From DAOUEG01 sp964589285 (lineage in GTDB: Bacteria; Chloroflexota; Dehalococcoidia; Dehalococcoidales; RBG-16-60-22): 11,180 nt of DNA. Below the pieces are notes generated by a model. The model was not told the origin of the DNA. It saw only the letters and a list, made by a program, of their open reading frames with translations, and did no database searches. Where the stretch lies: the NCBI GenBank assembly GCA_964589285.1, contig CAZPSP010000086.1, positions 1-11,180 on the forward strand. The letters run 5' to 3'. Below, piece by piece: positions 5,033 through 11,180 of this stretch (position 1 is its first letter; each line of letters opens with the position of its first letter). Made by a program: the position numbers and the translations under genes.

Positions 5033-6319
5033 ATGATGAAAAAACTACTGGCAGCTTTAACTCTTACCGGCTTGATCGTGCTGGCTGGGTGCGGACCGCA
5101 GGCGACATCAACAACCACAACGGCGGCCACCACAACGCCGACGCCAACGGAAACAACAACGACCAGCCTCGATATGAATGAACAGCACACACTGCTAGCA
5201 GAAGGAAACACGGATTTCGCGTTCGATCTCTACCGGCAGCTCAAGGACGCGGACGGCAACCTTTTCTATTCTCCGTACAGCATTTCCGCCGTCATGGCCA
5301 TGGTCTACGCCGGGGCCAACGGCGCCACCGAGACGGAGATAAAAAACGCATTAAGCTTCGATCTTGCGGAAATGTACCTGCACCCGTCCTTCCACTGGCT
5401 CCAGGAGGAACTGGCGTCACGCTCCGAGCCCAGTAAAAACCTGGAACCGGATGAAATGTTTAAACTGCATGTCGTCAACGATGTCTGGGGCCAAGAGGAC
5501 TACGAGTATGTCCGGGACTATCTTCATACCCTTGAAGACAACTACGGGGCCGGCCTGCGGGAACTGGACTACATCAACGAGCCGGAAAAAGCCCGCCTGA
5601 CCATCAACGATTACATTGCAGAGCAGACGGAAGACCGCATCAACGACCTTATTCCGGCCGGCGCTATCGATCCCATGACGCGGCTGGTGCTGACCAACGC
5701 CATCTACTTCAATGCAGCGTGGTTCTGGGACTTCTGGGAGGATAATACCAAACCGGCCGATTTCACCCTCCTCGATGGCAGCACGGTCACCGTTGACATG
5801 ATGCGCCAGACCAACAGCTTCGGCTACAAGGAAGGCGACGGCTACCAAGCCATCGAGATGCTTTACCGGGGCAGCCAGACCTCGATGGTCGTTCTCCTGC
5901 CCGCGGAAGGAGCATTCGAGGAATTCGAGGACAAGCTGGATACGGCCTTGCTCAACGATATCATCGCCGGTTTGGAGCGTCAGAAAGTAGAACTCTCCTT
6001 CCCGAAATACGAGTTTGAGTCCGAGTTCAACCTGAATGAGGCCCTGGCGGAACTCGGCATGCCGCTGGCTTTTACCGGGCAGGCGGACTTCTCCGGCATT
6101 ACCGAAGTTGAACCGCTCTGGTTATCGGAGGTCGTGCATAAGTCGTTCGTTTCAGTGGATGAAAAAGGCACCGAGGCCGCCGCAGCGACTGCCGCCATCA
6201 TGGAATGCAGCGCGGCCATGGACCCTCCCGTCATGACCGTTGACCGCCCGTTCATCTTCCTCATCCGTGACATCCCCACGGGCACGGTCCTGTTCCTCGG
6301 GCGTGTGATGGAACCGTAG
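5033..6319 (+). CDS. Lipoprotein-anchored serpin (serine protease inhibitor), inhibitory type
   Basis: A 428-residue serpin. The signal has a textbook lipobox, LAGC, with C20 as lipid anchor. A Thr/Pro-rich linker runs to about residue 45. The serpin fold spans about 59-428 (370 residues, the normal size). Landmarks are FYSPYSISAVMAM, LTNAIYFNAAW, VVHKSFVSVDEKGTEAAAA and the C-terminal signature RPFIFLIRD. The hinge 377-385 (EKGTEAAAA) has the small residues needed for loop insertion, so it should act as a covalent suicide inhibitor rather than a non-inhibitory serpin. The scissile bond falls within about ECSAAM (391-396). Small residues there suggest elastase- or subtilisin-like targets, and the loop is about two residues longer than in alpha-1-antitrypsin. 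It probably protects the cell surface from foreign or self proteases. It starts 9 bases after the repeat lipoprotein; the ribosome site is weak. Confidence 0.95.
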   Translation: MMKKLLAALTLTGLIVLAGCGPQATSTTTTAATTTPTPTETTTTSLDMNEQHTLLAEGNTDFAFDLYRQLKDADGNLFYSPYSISAVMAMVYAGANGATETEIKNALSFDLAEMYLHPSFHWLQEELASRSEPSKNLEPDEMFKLHVVNDVWGQEDYEYVRDYLHTLEDNYGAGLRELDYINEPEKARLTINDYIAEQTEDRINDLIPAGAIDPMTRLVLTNAIYFNAAWFWDFWEDNTKPADFTLLDGSTVTVDMMRQTNSFGYKEGDGYQAIEMLYRGSQTSMVVLLPAEGAFEEFEDKLDTALLNDIIAGLERQKVELSFPKYEFESEFNLNEALAELGMPLAFTGQADFSGITEVEPLWLSEVVHKSFVSVDEKGTEAAAATAAIMECSAAMDPPVMTVDRPFIFLIRDIPTGTVLFLGRVMEP

Positions 6320-6334
6320 TATTCAAGGTTGGTT

Positions 6335-6370
6335 CCCCCTCACCTTAATCCTCTCCCACGAGGGGAGAGG
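6335..6370. repeat. REP-like palindrome between convergent genes
   Basis: CCTCTCCC (6350-6357) pairs perfectly with GGGAGAGG (6363-6370) over a five-base loop. It is preceded by CCCCCTCACCTTAAT. The motif resembles the dispersed CCCTCACC...CCTCTCCC palindromes found in intergenic regions of many bacterial genomes. It lies between the ends of the serpin and epmA genes. There is no T run on either strand, so termination is possible but unproven. Confidence 0.6.
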
Positions 6371-6401
6371 AGAAGCCAAGAGGAGATAAGGCCTTGTTTT
6401 C

Positions 6402-7316
6402 TCAGGCGTTGTCCGAAGTAAACGCCATGACCTCATCGATTGAGGCGGCGTTACAGAGAAGCATGACAAGCCGGTCTACCCCCAATGCCACGCCGCCGCA
6501 TTCGGGTAGATAATCCAGGGCTTCCATGAAATCGGTGGATATCGGCGGCGCTCTACGGACCTTACGTATCTCGTCGATGGATTCCCGGAAGCGTTTCTCC
6601 TGTTCGGCGCGGTCTACCAGTTCGCTGTAGATATTGGCCAGTTCCAGCCCGCCGATGAACACCTCGGCCCGTTCCGCCACCCGTTCGTTCCCCGGCTTGA
6701 GTCGGGCCAGCGCCGCCGCAGCTGCCGGATAGTCCATGATCACGGTGGGACGATTGGCTGGAAATGAAGGCTGGATTTTCTCCAGGAACTCGGTATCGAA
6801 CCGGAGATCGTCATAGTCGTTCACCGGGTCCCAACCGGCCTTCTGGAGATACACGTCCCGGACGGTCATCCGCGGCCAGGGCCCGGCAAGGTTTATGTCA
6901 ACTCCCCGGTAGTTCAGCGTTTTGCCGCCGGACAGATGCAGGACGAGGTCTTCCGTGTCTTTGATGATGTCCTCGTAATCGGCGTTCGCCCGGTACCACT
7001 CCAGCATGGTGAACTCGGGATTATGGAGACGGCCTCGCTCGCCGCGGCGGAAGCACCGGCTGAGCTGGAAGATGCGCTCGTAGCCGGCGGCCAGGAGACG
7101 TTTCATGTGGAGTTCGGGAGACGTCGCCAGGAACCAGTCGCCGCTTTCCACGGGCTCGATGTAGACTTCCGGGGCTATGGAAGGCACTCGGACCGGCGTT
7201 TCCACTTCCAGGAAGTCCCGTTTCCGGAAAAACGCGCGAATGCCATCGATAACTTGAGCCCGTTTCCGCAGGTTCTTTTGCAGACGGACGAGCCGGTCCC
7301 GGTCGTTGCCTGCCAT
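6402..7316 (-). CDS. epmA: EF-P lysine lysyl-transferase (EpmA/GenX/PoxA type)
   Basis: A 304-residue paralogue of the class II lysyl-tRNA synthetase catalytic core that lacks the N-terminal anticodon-binding domain, like E. coli EpmA (325 residues). Visible class II motifs are motif 1 around FLEVETPVRVPS (35-46), the TSPELHMKRLL substrate loop (65-75), motif 2 FRRGERGRLHNPEFTMLEWY (89-108), and motif 3 GVALGVDRLVML (275-286). ELANIYSEL is also conserved. It attaches a lysyl or beta-lysyl group to a conserved lysine of elongation factor P. Motif 2 has FRxGE where E. coli EpmA has FRNEE, which may be a lineage variant. It begins 2 bases after the efp stop, so the enzyme and its substrate are co-transcribed. 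No lysine 2,3-aminomutase (EpmB) is in the window. Confidence 0.92.
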   Translation of the reverse strand: MAGNDRDRLVRLQKNLRKRAQVIDGIRAFFRKRDFLEVETPVRVPSIAPEVYIEPVESGDWFLATSPELHMKRLLAAGYERIFQLSRCFRRGERGRLHNPEFTMLEWYRANADYEDIIKDTEDLVLHLSGGKTLNYRGVDINLAGPWPRMTVRDVYLQKAGWDPVNDYDDLRFDTEFLEKIQPSFPANRPTVIMDYPAAAAALARLKPGNERVAERAEVFIGGLELANIYSELVDRAEQEKRFRESIDEIRKVRRAPPISTDFMEALDYLPECGGVALGVDRLVMLLCNAASIDEVMAFTSDNA

Positions 7317-7318
7317 AG

Positions 7319-7885
7319 CTATTTCTTGCCGGTTACGCGTTCCACGTAAGTGCCGGTGCGGGTATCCACGCGGATGACATCGCCTTCCTTGATGAACTGC
7401 GGCGTTTCGATAGTATACCCGGTTTCAAGCACCGACGATTTGCTCTGGGGAGAAATCGTGGCGCCTTTACTTGAGACCTCTGCCTCGACGACCCTCAGTT
7501 CCACGGTATTCGGCAGCGTCATGTCGATCACTTCTTCGTCACGCATCTGCATGGTGACCGTCATGCCTTCCAGGAGGAAATTCTTCCTGTCCCCGACCAG
7601 GTCTTCCGGCACGAGCACCTGCTCGAAGGTTTTCCCGTCCATGAACACGTAGTGATCGCCATCGCGGTAGAGGTATTGTTTGTCCTGACTGGACATGGTA
7701 GCGGCTTCGACGCTGTCTCCGGAGCGGTACGTGCGTTCAATCACCTTGCCGTCCTTGAGGTTCCTCATTTTCAGACGGTAGACGGACCTTCCCTTGCCAG
7801 GCTTCATGAATTCAGCGTCTTCAACCACGTACAGGGAACCATCGATGATGAGTTTCGTGTTCTTGTGGACATCAGAAATTTCCAT
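7319..7885 (-). CDS. efp: Translation elongation factor P
   Basis: A 188-residue, three-domain EF-P of standard length. It rescues ribosomes stalled on polyproline stretches. Domain I holds the tip loop FMKPGKGRSVYRLKM, with K31 (equivalent to E. coli K34) as the residue to be modified. A middle domain follows (QYLYRDGDHYVFMD), then the C-terminal OB domain with the family signature around GATISPQSKSSVLETG. AAGGAG lies 5 bases before the ATG. A PGKG tip with Lys plus the adjacent epmA implies lysyl-type modification rather than rhamnosylation of Arg. An extended -10 element about 55 bases upstream indicates an ordinary leader. Confidence 0.97.
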   Translation of the reverse strand: MEISDVHKNTKLIIDGSLYVVEDAEFMKPGKGRSVYRLKMRNLKDGKVIERTYRSGDSVEAATMSSQDKQYLYRDGDHYVFMDGKTFEQVLVPEDLVGDRKNFLLEGMTVTMQMRDEEVIDMTLPNTVELRVVEAEVSSKGATISPQSKSSVLETGYTIETPQFIKEGDVIRVDTRTGTYVERVTGKK

Positions 7886-7940
7886 GGACGCTCCTTATGG
7901 ATGTAATAAATGCTGCCGGCCGTAACCTGTTTTTTGTCTT

Positions 7941-7949
7941 CTTATATCA
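7941..7949 (-). promoter_or_regulatory. Extended -10 element of the efp-epmA operon
   Basis: On the minus strand, TGATATAAG gives an extended -10 with five of six bases of TATAAT. No good -35 is visible. The predicted start, near 7934, leaves a leader of about 49 bases that includes the AAGGAG ribosome site. Confidence 0.5.
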
Positions 7950-8006
7950 TAGCACCTCTTATTATGGCTGGGAATGCCTGGAAGGCCTATTCTGTTGCTG
8001 TTGTTA

Positions 8007-8035
8007 GTGACCTCACGTACGAATGATGTTATAAT
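8007..8035 (+). promoter_or_regulatory. Strong extended -10 promoter giving leaderless thiL mRNA
   Basis: GTGACC (8007-8012, four of six consensus bases) is separated by 17 bases from a perfect TATAAT (8030-8035) with an extended TGT in front. With the usual six-base gap after the -10, transcription starts at 8042, which is the A of the thiL ATG. There is no Shine-Dalgarno site. Confidence 0.8.
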
Positions 8036-8041
8036 GAACTC

Positions 8042-9037
8042 ATGAAGGTATCAGAAATCGGTGAGTTCGGACTAATCGGCCTGCTGCAGGAGATGATCGC
8101 CAGTTTCGAGAAAAAACAACCGCCGAACCCCCGGCTGCTCATCGGCCTGGGTGATGACGCCGCCGCATGGCGTGTTCCCGATGAGATCCAGCTTGCTACT
8201 GTGGATACCATGGTAGAGAATGTCCACTTCACCCGGGATACTATCACCTATCGTCAACTTGGGTGGAAAGCCCTGGCCATGAACATCAGCGATATCGTGG
8301 CCATGGCCGGCGTACCGAACTACGCTCTTGTTGCCCTGACACTTCCGGATAGCATCGAAGTTGATGATATCAAAGACTTCTACCAGGGCATACTGGACCT
8401 CTGCGGGACATTCGGGATGACCGTTGCCGGCGGCAATATCAGCCGTGCGCCGTGCTTTTCCGTCTCAGTTACGGTATTAGGCTCCGGGCGGGAAGATGTC
8501 CTGCTCAAGCGTTCCGCCGCAAAACCCGGCGATGCCATTGCCGTGACGGGCTACCCCGGCGACGCTGCCGCGGGGCTGGAAATGCTCACGAAGAAACTCA
8601 ACTTCGAGCATACGGTAATGGAGCACCTTCATTTTGCCTTCCTACATCCGTTCCCCCGCATGGTAGAAGCGCAAGCCCTCGTCAAGAACGGCATCAAGGC
8701 CGCCATCGATATCAGCGACGGGCTGGTATCCGATCTCGGTCACATCTGCGAAGCCAGCGGGGTCGGAGCGCGCATCAACGTCGATGCCCTGCCGGTCAGT
8801 TCCATGGCACAGGAAGCCTTCGGCGAGCATGCCCGGGAACTGGCCCTTTCCGGCGGAGAAGCATATGAACTGCTGTTCACCGGTCCCCTGGAAAAGATCC
8901 AGCGAGCGATGGCGGACATCACGCTGCCCGTAACAGTCATCGGAGCAATAACCGCGGACAACGCGGGCGAAATCAAACTCGTGGACAGTCAGGGCAGCCC
9001 GCTGGAATTCAAAGACCGGGGCTGGCGCCATTTCTAA
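8042..9037 (+). CDS. thiL: Thiamine-monophosphate kinase
   Basis: A 331-residue ThiL, which phosphorylates thiamine monophosphate to the active cofactor thiamine diphosphate using ATP and magnesium. Motifs are the N-terminal SEIGEFGLI, GDDAA (37-41, metal and phosphate binding), TVDTMVENVHF (53-63), KALAMNISDIVAMAG (76-90), the VAGGNISR loop, DISDGLVSDLGHI, and the C-terminal ALSGGEAYELLFT. All acidic metal-binding residues are present. It is the first gene of a compact group with a thioesterase, a HAD hydrolase and ndk; no other thiamine gene is nearby. It appears to be translated from a leaderless transcript, because the -10 box ends only 6 bases before the ATG. Confidence 0.96.
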   Translation: MKVSEIGEFGLIGLLQEMIASFEKKQPPNPRLLIGLGDDAAAWRVPDEIQLATVDTMVENVHFTRDTITYRQLGWKALAMNISDIVAMAGVPNYALVALTLPDSIEVDDIKDFYQGILDLCGTFGMTVAGGNISRAPCFSVSVTVLGSGREDVLLKRSAAKPGDAIAVTGYPGDAAAGLEMLTKKLNFEHTVMEHLHFAFLHPFPRMVEAQALVKNGIKAAIDISDGLVSDLGHICEASGVGARINVDALPVSSMAQEAFGEHARELALSGGEAYELLFTGPLEKIQRAMADITLPVTVIGAITADNAGEIKLVDSQGSPLEFKDRGWRHF

Positions 9038-9056
9038 CATTCAATGGAGTCCTTTC

Positions 9057-9524
9057 ATGGTTGAACTGCCCAAAGTCACGCTCGATACCGACTTGAAGGA
9101 GGGCTATTGTTTCGGGTGCGGCGTTAACAATCCCATCGGACTGAAACTCAAATTCAAAGAAGAAGCGGACGGCATCAGCGCTGAGTATACCCCGGACCGA
9201 AACTTTCAGGGGTGGCCGGGCCTTCTCCATGGAGGCATCACCGCTACTCTCCTCGATGAAGCGATGAGCAACGTCGCCTACCGCACCGGCAACACCTGCC
9301 TGACGGCAGTTTCCACCATCCGCATCCGCCTGCCGATCCCCGTGGACGCCTCCCTGGTGGTCTACGCACGGGTCACCCGGCAGCGCAGCCGCCTCATCGA
9401 GACGGACGGCAAGGTCTGTCTCAAAGACGGCACGGTGGTCGCTGAAGCAACCGCCAAGCAGTTCGTTGTGGAAAATGGCGCCGCGCAGGGCGATGTAGTC
9501 CGGGAAAAGAAAGACCATGTCTGA
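9057..9524 (+). CDS. PaaI-type hotdog-fold thioesterase
   Basis: A 155-residue single hotdog domain. The N-terminus has YCFGCGVNNPIGLKL, a motif of one PaaI/4HBT subgroup. The catalytic helix region reads LLHGGITATLLDEAMSNVAY (HGG plus the acidic residue of LLDEA). The second half, TAVSTIRIRLPIPVD and the RSRLIETDGKVCLKDGTVVAEATAKQ strands, is also typical. It probably hydrolyses acyl-CoA thioesters; the acyl group is unknown. TGGAGT precedes the ATG. Its 3' end overlaps the next gene by 8 bases, so the two are coupled. Confidence 0.9.
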   Translation: MVELPKVTLDTDLKEGYCFGCGVNNPIGLKLKFKEEADGISAEYTPDRNFQGWPGLLHGGITATLLDEAMSNVAYRTGNTCLTAVSTIRIRLPIPVDASLVVYARVTRQRSRLIETDGKVCLKDGTVVAEATAKQFVVENGAAQGDVVREKKDHV

Positions 9525-10176
9525 ATCCCGCCTCGAAGCCGTTATCTGGGACATGGACGGCGTTATTGCCGATACCGCGGACTATCATTACGCCGCCTGG
9601 AGAGAGACGTTTGCCGAACACGGCGTGAACTTCACAAAGGAAGACTTCATGCAGTTTTTCGGGCGACGGCATGATACCATCATCCGGTTCGGACTGGGAG
9701 AAGTCTCTCCGGAGCAGTTCAACGAAATCACGGAGCACAAGCAGCAGCTTTACCGCAAAATAGTGAGCGAAAACGTCGTCGCGCTGCCCGGGGCCAAGGA
9801 ACTCATCCGCTCTCTGAATGAACATCACATCAAGACGGCCATCGCGTCTTCCGCGCCGATGGACAACATCACCGTCATTACCGACCCCCTCGGCATCACC
9901 GGTTGTTTCCAGGCGATTGTCTCCGGACTGGAAGTACCGGAAAGCAAGCCCGACCCTGCCATCTTCCTGCTCGCAGCGGAACGGCTGGGCGTGCCGCGGG
10001 AGAACTGTGTTGTCATGGAGGACGCCGTGGCCGGTGTGGCGGGCGCCAAAAAGGCCGGTATGAAATGCGTCGCGGTGACCAACAGCCATCCGGCGGCATC
10101 GCTCGGCAGCGCGGACATCATCGTGGACTCTTTAACGGAAATAAGCATCGAACGCCTGCAGGGGCTGTTCGGCTAA
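9517..10176 (+). CDS. HAD-family hydrolase, beta-phosphoglucomutase-like
   Basis: A 219-residue HAD protein with a C1 helical cap. The nucleophile pair is D12/D14 in WDMDGVIADT. The cap contains DYHYAAWRETFAEHG and the FFGRRHDTII loop. Motif II is IASSAP, motif III is the Lys of ESKPDP, and motif IV is VMEDAVAGVAGAKKAG. The subgroup includes beta-phosphoglucomutases and small sugar- or nucleotide-phosphate phosphatases. The DTADYHYAAW segment resembles the mutase signature, but the substrate cannot be fixed by eye. The start lies inside the end of the thioesterase gene, and only a weak ribosome site is visible, which suggests translational coupling. Confidence 0.9.
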   Translation: MSESRLEAVIWDMDGVIADTADYHYAAWRETFAEHGVNFTKEDFMQFFGRRHDTIIRFGLGEVSPEQFNEITEHKQQLYRKIVSENVVALPGAKELIRSLNEHHIKTAIASSAPMDNITVITDPLGITGCFQAIVSGLEVPESKPDPAIFLLAAERLGVPRENCVVMEDAVAGVAGAKKAGMKCVAVTNSHPAASLGSADIIVDSLTEISIERLQGLFG

Positions 10177-10195
10177 AACGATACAGGAGAAACAA

Positions 10196-10612
10196 ATGGA
10201 AAGGTCACTCGTTCTCGTCAAACCGGATGCCATGGAGCGCGACCTGGCAGGCGCCATCCTCGCCCGGCTCCAGGCGGAAGGTCTGAAACTAACCGCCCTC
10301 CGCATGCTCCACATGGACAAGGCGCTGGCGGAGCGTCATTACGCAGTCCACAAGGACAAACCGTTCTTCAAGGACCTGGTTGAATACATCACGTCCACGC
10401 CCATCGTGGCCGCCGTGTTCCAGGGTGAGAATGCCATCGCTCGTATCCGCAAGGTCATGGGCGCCACCAACCCGGAGAAAGCGGACCCCGGCACGATTCG
10501 CAAGGACTACGGGCTGGATGTGCAGCGTAACTCGACGCACGCATCGGATTCACCGGAAAATGCGGAAATCGAGATAGCGATCTATTTCAAAGAAAACGAG
10601 ATTTTCGGGTAG
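10196..10612 (+). CDS. ndk: Nucleoside diphosphate kinase
   Basis: A 138-residue NDK of normal bacterial length. It transfers the gamma phosphate between NTPs and NDPs through a phosphohistidine. The catalytic H115 lies in NSTHASDS; the usual motif is HGSDS, so Gly is Ala here, a tolerated variant. Other active-site residues are visible: K9 (LVKPDA), Y49, F57, R85, T91, R102 and N112. GGAG precedes the ATG by a normal distance, 19 bases after the HAD gene. The stop TAG touches the stop of the convergent rsfS with no base between. Confidence 0.97.
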   Translation: MERSLVLVKPDAMERDLAGAILARLQAEGLKLTALRMLHMDKALAERHYAVHKDKPFFKDLVEYITSTPIVAAVFQGENAIARIRKVMGATNPEKADPGTIRKDYGLDVQRNSTHASDSPENAEIEIAIYFKENEIFG

Positions 10613-10981
10613 TTACTGCATCCGGATGACCGGGACGCCGTCGTTCCAGAGTTCATCCAGGTTGTAGTAATCACGTTCTTCCCTGCCGAAGATGTGAATG
10701 ACCACATCGCCATAATCGAGCAGGAGCCAGCCGGAGTCGGGTTCGCCTTCCTCATGGTGGGGCCTGATTCCGGCTTCCTTGAGCACCTTCCTCGTTTCTT
10801 CCAGGATAGTGCGAAGCTGGCGCTCGCTGTCCCCGGTGACGATGACGAAGTAGTCTGTAAAACTGCAAATCTTACGGACGTCCAGCAGGACGATGTTGGA
10901 AGCCTGCTTATCGGATGCGGCATCCACGGCCTTTCTGGCGATATCGAATGATTCCAGGGTTCGTCTTTGCGTCATAGTCAT
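10613..10981 (-). CDS. rsfS: Ribosomal silencing factor RsfS
   Basis: A 122-residue RsfS/Iojap protein that binds uL14 on the 50S subunit and blocks subunit joining when nutrients are scarce. Family landmarks are IVLLDVRKICSFTDYFVIVTG, SERQLRTI, HHEEGEPDSGWLLLDYGDVVIHIF, and YYNLDELWNDG near the end. ATG 10981 is chosen, because its A coincides with the predicted transcription start; a longer frame reaching 11005 would run through the promoter. There is no Shine-Dalgarno site, so translation is probably leaderless (a second ATG lies two codons in). It is convergent with ndk and divergent from the gene starting at 11140. Confidence 0.95.
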   Translation of the reverse strand: MTMTQRRTLESFDIARKAVDAASDKQASNIVLLDVRKICSFTDYFVIVTGDSERQLRTILEETRKVLKEAGIRPHHEEGEPDSGWLLLDYGDVVIHIFGREERDYYNLDELWNDGVPVIRMQ

Positions 10982-10987
10982 ACAAAC

Positions 10988-11015
10988 AGTATACCATAGC
11001 AGCACAGTTTGTCTA
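10988..11015 (-). promoter_or_regulatory. Extended -10 promoter giving leaderless rsfS mRNA
   Basis: On the minus strand, TAGACA (11010-11015, five of six bases) lies 16 bases from TATACT (10988-10993), which has an upstream TGG extension. The predicted start, 10981, is the A of ATG. Confidence 0.75.
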
Positions 11016-11029
11016 AGAACTGGTATAAT
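11001..11029 (+). promoter_or_regulatory. Extended -10 promoter for the gene starting at 11140
   Basis: TGGTATAAT (11021-11029) is a perfect extended -10. The -35 is poor (AGCACA, 11001-11006, 17-base spacing). It interleaves with the divergent rsfS promoter. The predicted start, near 11036, gives a leader of about 104 bases. Confidence 0.7.
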
Positions 11030-11038
11030 GACGTATCA

Positions 11039-11058
11039 CTGGAAATTGACGTTTCCAG
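11039..11058 (+). other. Perfect hairpin at the start of a 5' leader
   Basis: CTGGAAA and TTTCCAG form a seven-base-pair stem around a six-base loop, beginning 3 bases after the predicted transcription start. It may stabilise the 5' end, form part of a regulatory leader, or bind a dimeric regulator as DNA. No T run follows. Confidence 0.5.
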
Positions 11059-11139
11059 ACCATAGTACTAACGGCCTGCTAAACTATCAACAACAGAGGA
11101 AGTTTTTCACAAATCCATTGATTCAGGAGAGAAAGAATC

Positions 11140-11180
11140 ATGAACGAGAGCTTGCTGGCACGGCTCGATCCGGAACTCAA
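11140..11180 (+). CDS. Start of a gene cut by the window edge
   Basis: ATG with AGGAGA (11125-11130) 9 bases upstream. Thirteen codons are present, reading MNESLLARLDPEL. The LxxLDPEL opening resembles the N-terminus of some serine hydroxymethyltransferases, but thirteen residues are far too few to assign it. Confidence 0.6.
   Translation, partial: MNESLLARLDPEL

Noticed and set aside
9421..10089. Minus-strand frame of 222 codons opposite the thioesterase and HAD genes
   Set aside because: Antisense to two proteins with intact catalytic motifs; the translation shows no family features.

Overview
The window is a gene-dense bacterial segment with roughly mid-50s GC and no RNA genes, insertion sequences or CRISPR. 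Several features suggest an anaerobe or microaerophile, probably of the phylum Chloroflexota (class Dehalococcoidia or a relative): superoxide reductase plus rubredoxin instead of SOD/catalase, an EF-P next to a GenX/EpmA-type lysyl transferase, and lipoproteins with Thr/Pro-rich linkers. The taxon is inferred from gene content and family resemblance, not from a marker gene.

Region 1 (9-485, minus): a universal stress protein, divergent from Region 2 across a gene-free stretch of about 340 bases that holds small hairpins.

Region 2 (828-2979, plus): a tight five-gene cluster: DUF488 (YeaO-like) protein, class II superoxide reductase, rubredoxin, a ferritin-like encapsulin cargo with a C-terminal targeting peptide, and a family 1 encapsulin shell. 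It is closed by a strong hairpin (2991-3026). This reads as one oxidative-stress and iron-storage module. Superoxide is reduced by the SOR/rubredoxin pair, and iron is oxidised and sequestered inside a protein nanocompartment. It is the most interesting system in the window.

Region 3 (3131-3862, minus): a calcineurin-like metallophosphoesterase, divergent from Region 4.

Region 4 (3972-6319, plus): a small two-helix membrane protein, a lipoprotein made of two 99-residue-spaced repeats, and a lipoprotein serpin with an inhibitory-type hinge. The first two overlap by one base, and the serpin follows after 9 bases. This looks like a cell-surface protease-defence cassette. It is followed by a REP-like palindrome.

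Region 5 (6402-7885, minus): efp then epmA, encoding elongation factor P and its probable lysyl-transferase.

Region 6 (8042-10612, plus): thiL, a PaaI-type thioesterase, a beta-phosphoglucomutase-like HAD hydrolase, and ndk, closely packed. ndk abuts rsfS (minus, 10613-10981) stop codon to stop codon. A further gene starts at 11140 and runs off the window.

A recurrent regulatory pattern is visible. The extended -10 boxes of thiL and rsfS are placed so that transcription would start on the A of the ATG (leaderless mRNAs), and the metallophosphoesterase appears nearly leaderless. Genes inside operons have ordinary Shine-Dalgarno sites.
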